In this document: piece after piece, positions 58,833 to 64,000 of the stretch
How positions within the stretch are numbered: the first letter of the stretch is position 1
How the letters are laid out: the number at the start of each line of letters is the position of its first letter
NCBI GenBank assembly: GCA_021325455.1
Contig: JAJPHD010000014.1
Coordinates: forward strand, 1 to 64,000
Direction of reading: 5' to 3'
Source: Actinomycetota bacterium
Lineage (GTDB): Bacteria; Actinomycetota; Acidimicrobiia; Acidimicrobiales; JAJPHD01
DNA length: 64,000 nt
The notes under the pieces: model-generated
Databases searched by the model: none
What the model was told of the DNA's origin: nothing
The model's input: only the letters and a program-made list of their open reading frames with translations
Program-made: the position numbers and the translations under genes

Positions 58833-58946
58833 CCCTCCGTTCTTTTCGCGCTTCGGCGCGATTATCACCGCGGAACGCGATAGGTACGGGGCTTTTCCGA
58901 ACGGACTCGCAGGACCGGCTCCAAGCCTGGCTGCCCCCGCGGGGGG

Positions 58947-58952
58947 TAGCAT
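58947..58952 (+). promoter_or_regulatory. probable leaderless -10 box for the ParB-like gene
   Basis: TAGCAT ends five bases before the GTG at 58958; no ribosome site. Confidence 0.45.
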
Positions 58953-58957
58953 CGGGC

Positions 58958-59806
58958 GTGGCCCGCCCCACTGGGTTCCCCCTCGCTGACGCCGAGAACG
59001 ACTTCACCCGGGCCCGGCGCCACCAGGTGATGTCCCGGCTGGCCAACCGCCTGCGCCGGGAGCCCGACGACGTGAACCTGGTGCTGCCCTTCGACGAGGT
59101 GGTGGCGGCGCTGGGACGGGAGGGGGAGCGAGACCTCGGGCTCCAGATCGTCCCCTTGGCCAGCATCGTGGGGTCCGTGGACAAGACAAGGGACTTCGAC
59201 CGCCGGTTCCGGCCCACCTCCGGCCGGGTGAGGGAGCGTTGGCAGCGGATCGCGGTGGCCCAGAGGCGGGGGCAGGCCATGCCTCCCATAGACGTCTACC
59301 GGGTGGGCAACCTGCACTTCGTACGGGATGGGCACCATCGGGTCTCCGTGGCCCACGCCCTCGGCGCCAGGACCATAGATGCCTATGTCACCGAGATCCG
59401 TACCCGCCTGCCCGCCAAGGGGCTCCGGGGGCGGGGTGACCTCATCATGAAGGATGCCGAGCGGGTCTTCCTGGAGCGGGTCCCCCTGCCCCCCCGGGCC
59501 CGCGGTCGCTTGCGCCTCTCCAGCTCCTGGGGCTTTGCCGAGCTGGGGGAGACCGTCGAGGCATGGGGGTTCCGCCTCATGCAGGCCGAGGGGCGCTTCA
59601 TCGACCGGGCCGAGACGGCTCGGCGCTGGTACTCGGAGGAGTACTGCCCGGTGGTGCGCATGCTCCGCCAGGCGGACCTGATTGCCGGCCAGACCGAGGC
59701 CGAGGCCTACATGAAGGTGGCCGCCGAGCGCTACCGGCTGATGCGGACCCACGAATGGAACGATGCCGTGCTGGCTCGGCTGCGCCAGGAGCGACGCCTG
59801 GCCTGA
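58958..59806 (+). CDS. ParB-like domain protein of unknown function
   Basis: The 282-residue protein has a ParB/sulfiredoxin-like nucleotide-binding core: MPPIDVYRVGNLHFVRDGHH then RVSVAHALGARTIDAYVTEI. The DGHHR spelling is the phosphate-contact motif of this fold. The rest is helical (WGFRLMQAEGRFIDRAETAR, RTHEWNDAVLARLR). It lacks a separate DNA-binding HTH as far as can be seen and has no parA partner, so chromosome partitioning is unlikely. The neighbours are unrelated genes on the opposite strand. Confidence 0.7.
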   Translation: MARPTGFPLADAENDFTRARRHQVMSRLANRLRREPDDVNLVLPFDEVVAALGREGERDLGLQIVPLASIVGSVDKTRDFDRRFRPTSGRVRERWQRIAVAQRRGQAMPPIDVYRVGNLHFVRDGHHRVSVAHALGARTIDAYVTEIRTRLPAKGLRGRGDLIMKDAERVFLERVPLPPRARGRLRLSSSWGFAELGETVEAWGFRLMQAEGRFIDRAETARRWYSEEYCPVVRMLRQADLIAGQTEAEAYMKVAAERYRLMRTHEWNDAVLARLRQERRLA

Positions 59807-59873
59807 AGCCCGTGCGGGCCGTCGACGGGGGAGGGGTCCCAGGCCGGCGGCAGGCGGCGCCTCCAGCCGGCCC

Positions 59874-61055
59874 CTAAACCGCTAGGCAGAGGTTGCGTCC
59901 CGACCGGGGGTCGAAGACCTGCACCTTGGCGGGATCGAACCACAGCCTGGCCTGCTCGCCCTCTCTCACCGCGGTGGCAGCATCGAGCCGGGCCACGACG
60001 GTCTCGGCCGCGCTCGACAGCTCGGCGCTTCCCGACTCCCGGGCCAGCTCCTCCAACTCGGCGGCGTTGGCCCGCGCCCCCTCCAGGCTGAAGTAGACGT
60101 AGACGTCCGAGCCCATCGACTCCACCACGTCGATGGTGGCGGAGAAGAAGACACCTGCCCTTTCGGGCTGGCTGGCCACGAGGGCGGCGTCCTCGAAATG
60201 CTCGGGGCGGATGCCCATGATGACCTGCCTCTCCACGTTGGCGGCCTCCAGGGCCCGGCGCAGCCGGTCGCTTAGGGGAACCTCCCCGAGGGGGCTGCGC
60301 AGGTGGTTGTCCTCCAGGCTGGCGGCCATGAAGTTCATGGCCGGAGAGCCGATGAAGCCGGCCACGAAGAGGTTGGCGGGGTTCTCGTACAGCTCCTTCG
60401 GGGTCCCGAACTGCTGGAGGAACCCTCCCCGCAGTACCGCAACCCGGTCGCCCAGGGTCATGGCCTCGGTCTGGTCGTGGGTGACGTAGACCGTGGTGGT
60501 GCCGAGGCGGCGCTGCAAGCGGGAGACCTCCGTGCGCATCTGGACCCGCAGCTTGGCGTCCAAGTTGGAGAGGGGCTCGTCCATGAGGAAGGCCTTCGGG
60601 TTGCGGACGATGGCCCTCCCCATGGCCACCCGCTGGCGCTGGCCGCCGGACAGGTTGGCGGGCTTGCGGTCGAGGTGAGGGACCAGGTCCAGGATGCGGG
60701 CAGCCTCTTCGACCTTCTGGTTGATCACCTCCCGGGGCACCTTGGCCAGCTTGAGGGCGAAGGCCATGTTCTCTCTCACCGTCATGTGGGGGTAGAGGGC
60801 ATAGGTCTGGAAGACCATGGCGATGTCCCGGTCCTTGGGCGCCTTGTCGTTGACGACCTGCCCATCTATGCGCAGCTCCCCGTCCGAGATGTCCTCCAGA
60901 CCGGCGATCATGTTGAGGGTCGTTGACTTTCCGCACCCCGAGGGGCCGACCAGTATGCAGAACTCGCTGTCCCCGATGTCGAGGCTGAGGTCGTTCACCG
61001 CCACGGCTCCGTCGGGGAACCGCTTGGTGACGTGGTCGAGGGTGATGGTGGACAC
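59874..61055 (-). CDS. sugar ABC transporter ATP-binding protein (UgpC/MalK/SugC-like)
   Basis: The 393-residue ATPase has Walker A GPSGCGKST (37-45), Q-loop VFQTYALYPHMTVREN, signature NLSGGQRQRV (LSGGQ 135-139), Walker B FLMDEPLSNLDAK and His193 in YVTHDQTEAM. The C-terminal regulatory OB domain (VIMGIRPEHFED) marks the sugar-importer subgroup. A GTG start at 61055 is used. It closes a four-gene importer on the minus strand. Confidence 0.95.
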   Translation of the reverse strand: MSTITLDHVTKRFPDGAVAVNDLSLDIGDSEFCILVGPSGCGKSTTLNMIAGLEDISDGELRIDGQVVNDKAPKDRDIAMVFQTYALYPHMTVRENMAFALKLAKVPREVINQKVEEAARILDLVPHLDRKPANLSGGQRQRVAMGRAIVRNPKAFLMDEPLSNLDAKLRVQMRTEVSRLQRRLGTTTVYVTHDQTEAMTLGDRVAVLRGGFLQQFGTPKELYENPANLFVAGFIGSPAMNFMAASLEDNHLRSPLGEVPLSDRLRRALEAANVERQVIMGIRPEHFEDAALVASQPERAGVFFSATIDVVESMGSDVYVYFSLEGARANAAELEELARESGSAELSSAAETVVARLDAATAVREGEQARLWFDPAKVQVFDPRSGRNLCLAV

Positions 61056-61064
61056 GGTGCTTGC

Positions 61065-61952
61065 CTATCCTTTCACGGCTCCCGAGGTGAGACCGGCGAT
61101 GATCCGACGCTGGAAGAACAGCACGAAGAACACGATGGGGATGGTGATGATGACGGCGGCGGCGGCGATGGAGCCGATGGGGTTCTGGAACTGCGAGGCC
61201 CCGGTGAAGAAGGCCAGGGCGGCCGGCACCGTGCGGGATGCAGTCGTCGAGGTGAGGGAGATGGCCAGGAGGAACTCGTTCCAGGTGACGACGAAGACCA
61301 GGATGGCGCTGGTAGCCACCCCGGGAGCGGCGAGGGGAGCCACCACCCGCACGAAGGCCTGCATGGGAGTGGCGCCGTCCACCTTGGCTGCCTTCTCCAG
61401 CTCCCAGGGGATCTCCCGGAAGAAGGCGGCCAGGGTGTAGATGGCAAAGGGAAGGCCGAAGGCGATGTAGGGGATGATCAACCCCCCCCAGGTGTTGAAC
61501 AGCCCTATGACCCGCTCGATGTTGAACAGCGGGGTGACCAGCGAGATCTGGGGGAACATGGCGATGAGCAGGGATACGCCGATGAGGACCTTCTTGCCCG
61601 GGAAGCGCAGGCGGGCGATGGCGTATGCCGCCAGGGAGGCGAAGACCACGGCCACCACGGTGGAGATGACGGCGATGCCGATGGAGTTGCGCAGGGCCAG
61701 CAGGAACTGGCTCGTCTTGAAGATCCCTTCGTAGTTCTGCAGCGTCCACTTCGTGGGCCAGAAGCTGCCGTCGGTGATGGTGCTCGGGTCCTTGAAGGAG
61801 AGGGCCACGATCCACCACACCGGGAAGGCGACCCAGGCCAGCACGACCAGGTCCGCTCCCCCCCAGGCGAGCTTGCGTCGGCGCACGACGCTCGACCTCC
61901 TCTCGGCGCCGGCGCTGGGATCAGCAGGGGAGGGAGCGGTGACGGTTGCCAT
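61065..61952 (-). CDS. sugar ABC transporter permease (MalG/SugB-like)
   Basis: The 295-residue membrane protein has six predicted helices and the EAA loop [20 protein letters not shown] for ATPase contact. The N-terminus ([20 protein letters not shown] and LQNYEGIFK) is typical of the MalG side of the pair. The ATG at 61952 shares one base with the upstream permease stop (TGATG). The last residues (LTSGAVKG) are standard. Confidence 0.93.
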   Translation of the reverse strand: MATVTAPSPADPSAGAERRSSVVRRRKLAWGGADLVVLAWVAFPVWWIVALSFKDPSTITDGSFWPTKWTLQNYEGIFKTSQFLLALRNSIGIAVISTVVAVVFASLAAYAIARLRFPGKKVLIGVSLLIAMFPQISLVTPLFNIERVIGLFNTWGGLIIPYIAFGLPFAIYTLAAFFREIPWELEKAAKVDGATPMQAFVRVVAPLAAPGVATSAILVFVVTWNEFLLAISLTSTTASRTVPAALAFFTGASQFQNPIGSIAAAAVIITIPIVFFVLFFQRRIIAGLTSGAVKG

Positions 61953-62899
61953 CAGAGGTTCTCCGATCCCGGGACAGCGGTACCGAACCCCCGGATCATG
62001 ACGAAGGCGATGATCCCCACGGCGATGAAGATGAGCACGGATATGGCCGAGCCGATGCCGAGGTTCAGCGCCTCGAACAGGTTGTCGTAGCCCAGTATCG
62101 ACACCGACCCCGTGCCGTGGGCTCCTTGGGTGAGGATGTAGATGTTGTCGAATATCCGAAAGGCGTCCAGGGTCCGGAACAGGACGGCCACGAGGATTGC
62201 CGGCTTCATGAGCGGCAAGGTGATCCGGACGAAGCGCTGCCAGGCGCTGGCCCCGTCCATCTTGGCCGCGTTGAGCAGGTCGTTGGGGACCAGGGCCAGG
62301 CCGGCCAGGAGCAGGAGGGCCATGAAGGGGGTGGTCTTCCACACCTCGGCCAGGATGATTATGCCCACCGCCTGCCAGGTGTTGGTGAGGGGGGCGGCGG
62401 AGGAAGGCAACAGGCCGGCCAGGTAGCCGGTGGCGGGCGTCCAGGCATATTGCCAGCTGAAGGCAGCCACCACCGTGACGATCCCATAGGGGATGAGGAT
62501 GGCGGTGCGAAGGGCGTTCCGCCCCACGATGGTGCGGTGCATCATGAGGGCGAAGACCATCCCCAGGATGAACTCGATGCTGACCGACGCCGCCGTGATC
62601 ACCACCGTCACGAGGAAGTCGTGCCACCAGAAGCCCGATGTGAGCACGGCCTGGTAGTTGGCGTAGCCCACGAAATGCGACTGGCGGGGGAAGCGCAGGT
62701 CGTACCGCTCGAGCGACAGGTAGACGGCGTAGGCAAGGGGATAGGCGGTCACGGCCAGCATGATGACGGCGGCCGGCGAGCAGAGGGCCCAGCCCAGGCG
62801 TCTCTCCGAGCGGGCCCCTTCCGAGAGGCGGCGCCGGCGGGATGGTGCCCGGACCGCTTCGACGCGGGGCTGGGCCTGGAGGGAGAGGGTGTCGCTCAC
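61952..62899 (-). CDS. sugar ABC transporter permease (MalF/SugA-like)
   Basis: The 315-residue protein has a basic cytoplasmic N-terminus ([14 protein letters not shown]), then membrane segments beginning [20 protein letters not shown] and the EAA loop [20 protein letters not shown]. It fits the MalF/SugA subgroup. The GTG at 62899 overlaps the binding-protein stop as GTGA. Confidence 0.93.
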   Translation of the reverse strand: MSDTLSLQAQPRVEAVRAPSRRRRLSEGARSERRLGWALCSPAAVIMLAVTAYPLAYAVYLSLERYDLRFPRQSHFVGYANYQAVLTSGFWWHDFLVTVVITAASVSIEFILGMVFALMMHRTIVGRNALRTAILIPYGIVTVVAAFSWQYAWTPATGYLAGLLPSSAAPLTNTWQAVGIIILAEVWKTTPFMALLLLAGLALVPNDLLNAAKMDGASAWQRFVRITLPLMKPAILVAVLFRTLDAFRIFDNIYILTQGAHGTGSVSILGYDNLFEALNLGIGSAISVLIFIAVGIIAFVMIRGFGTAVPGSENL

Positions 62900-64000
62900 G
62901 GGATCAACCCCTTGTCCTGGAGGGCATTGACGAGTTGGGCTCGCATGGCCTGGAGGGTCTGGCGGGGCCGGATGCCGGAGGGGGGCGAGAGGAGGTGGGA
63001 GATGACGATGGAGACGTTCTGGTAGGCAGGCGTCTTGGGCCTGACGGACGCCGTCCTCAGCTCGTAGGCGATCTCCTTGTAGAAGGGGTACTCGGCCACG
63101 AAGCTCTTGGTGGGGTGGGCGTAGATCGACTCGAGGGTGGGGGGCAACCCGCCCTCCACCGCTGCCAGGAGCTGGTTGTGACGGTCGCGCAGGCACAGGG
63201 CAGCCTGGAAGGCGAGGGACCTGTGCCTCGAGTAGGCGCTTATGGCCAGGTCGATCCCACCGATGGTCACCGCCGCCAGCCTGCTGGGGTCCACCCTCGG
63301 GTACAGGGTCCACTTGAAGTGCTTGAAGAGCTGGGGCTTGTCCGCCTTCATGGAGGGGTAGACGAAGGGGTAGTTGAGCTCGAAGGCGGCTGTGCCGGCC
63401 TCCATGGCCAGGCGGTTCTGGTCCTCCTGCTGGTTGGCGAGGGATGGGTCGGCGGCGGGGGAGTGGGCCAGGTCGGCCATGATCTGGAGGGCCTTGAGGG
63501 CGGGGCGCCCCAGGCGAGGAGCGGTGCTGCTGGCGTTGAGGATGCTGCCACCGGCACTGGCCACGAGGGTGTTGAACCATACGGTGATGCCCTCGTACTG
63601 GGCCCCCTGGATCTCGATGTAGTGGGGCTTGCCCTGCCTTGCCAGGTGCTCGGCCACCTGGAGCATCTGGGCCCAGGTCCTCGGGGGGTGGGGGACGAGG
63701 TCGTTGCGGTACCAGAGGAGCTGGGTGTTGGAGTTGTAGGGGACGGCCACCAGCTGGCCCTTCCAGATGGCTGTCTTCAGGGGCCCCGGCAGCGTGCCCC
63801 GTTCGGCCTCCTGCTTGTACCTGCCGGTCCAGGGAACGATCCAATGGGCCTCAGCGAACTCAGCCTCCCAGGTCACGTCGAGGCCCAGGATGTCCATCGT
63901 GTCGTCATGGGCCGCCAAGCGGCGCACCAGCTGCTCCCGCTGGCCGTCGGCGGAGGTCGGCAGCTTCTGGTAGATGATCCGGTAGCGGCCGTGGGACCGG
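62896..64000 (-). CDS. extracellular sugar-binding protein, partial (LpqY/MalE-like)
   Basis: The gene runs off the window; about 368 C-terminal residues are visible and the signal peptide is missing. The frame stays open to base 64000: [20 protein letters not shown] then [20 protein letters not shown] matches the start of family 1 solute-binding proteins. Further blocks are [20 protein letters not shown] and [19 protein letters not shown]. The order binding protein, two permeases, ATPase is that of the mycobacterial trehalose importer LpqY-SugABC, but the sugar here is not proven. Confidence 0.9.
   Translation of the reverse strand, partial: RSHGRYRIIYQKLPTSADGQREQLVRRLAAHDDTMDILGLDVTWEAEFAEAHWIVPWTGRYKQEAERGTLPGPLKTAIWKGQLVAVPYNSNTQLLWYRNDLVPHPPRTWAQMLQVAEHLARQGKPHYIEIQGAQYEGITVWFNTLVASAGGSILNASSTAPRLGRPALKALQIMADLAHSPAADPSLANQQEDQNRLAMEAGTAAFELNYPFVYPSMKADKPQLFKHFKWTLYPRVDPSRLAAVTIGGIDLAISAYSRHRSLAFQAALCLRDRHNQLLAAVEGGLPPTLESIYAHPTKSFVAEYPFYKEIAYELRTASVRPKTPAYQNVSIVISHLLSPPSGIRPRQTLQAMRAQLVNALQDKGLIP

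Noticed and set aside
58958-59806. ParB-like protein as a chromosome or plasmid partitioning factor
   Set aside because: There is no parA, no parS-like array and no visible HTH domain; only the nucleotide-binding fold is shared.
59731-61818. 695-codon minus-strand frame over the ABC ATPase and permease genes
   Set aside because: Shifted reading of the real ATPase and permease; His/Arg/Gly-rich with no motif.

Overview
The window is very GC-rich chromosomal DNA with dense, often overlapping genes. Several genes point to an actinobacterium: mshC (mycothiol), an F420-dependent NADP reductase (npdG), an InhA-type enoyl-ACP reductase, the thrS-HIT and pgsA-acyltransferase blocks of phosphatidylinositol mannoside synthesis, EF-G2 and a LpqY-SugABC-like sugar importer. 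Acidimicrobiia or a neighbouring deep branch is my inference; no rRNA or other marker settles it. I saw no tRNA, rRNA, CRISPR array, insertion sequence or phage gene.

Region 1 (1-3.0 kb): the 5' end of dxs, a MerR-TetR fusion regulator, degV and a class E/F-type sortase. Region 2 (3.1-25.9 kb): a large cobalamin block in two opposed arms. The minus-strand arm (cbiL-cobM-cbiD-cobL-cbiGH-ferredoxin-cobH-cbiX) starts at a cobalamin riboswitch just after cobB and sits downstream of cysH-cysD-cysN and cobO-cobB. The plus-strand arm (cbiZ-cobU-cobS-cobD-cobQ-cobN-chlID) starts at a second cobalamin riboswitch. Most gene junctions are 4-base stop/start overlaps. A long palindrome lies between cysH and the second riboswitch.

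Region 3 (26-32.3 kb): a DMT exporter, fabI, npdG-mshC and thrS-HIT. Region 4 (32.3-39.3 kb): a DksA-type zinc finger, a carbamoyltransferase, a divergent TetR/MFS pair with a clear operator, and EF-G2. Region 5 (39.4-41.9 kb): pgsA and its acyltransferase, then a small secreted protein with a sortase-like tail. Region 6 (42-51.5 kb): thrC, upp, a YbaK editing protein, a DUF72 protein, a lipoprotein, an SDR/ADH/acyl-CoA dehydrogenase operon, an HpnB-like glycosyltransferase and a MetE-C-like protein.

Region 7 (51.7-58.7 kb): a nitrogen-compound catabolic island with an uncharacterised fold-type II PLP enzyme, a dihydropyrimidinase-like enzyme, an 8-oxoguanine-deaminase-like enzyme, an NCS1 permease and a diaminopropionate ammonia-lyase-like enzyme. 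Two of its promoters carry the same operator, TCAACA-N3-TGTCAA. The gene set partly matches the E. coli ygeX-hyuA-ssnA cluster linked to purine breakdown. Region 8 (58.9-64 kb): a ParB-like-domain protein and a sugar ABC importer whose binding protein runs off the window.

Many first genes of transcription units have TAGnnT or TAnnnT hexamers only 5-12 bases before the start codon, which suggests leaderless or near-leaderless transcripts are common. The most interesting items are the purine-type island with its shared operator, the mixed early/late cobalt chelatase genes with an embedded ferredoxin, a CysH lacking one expected cluster cysteine, and the sulfate/B12 intergenic palindrome.
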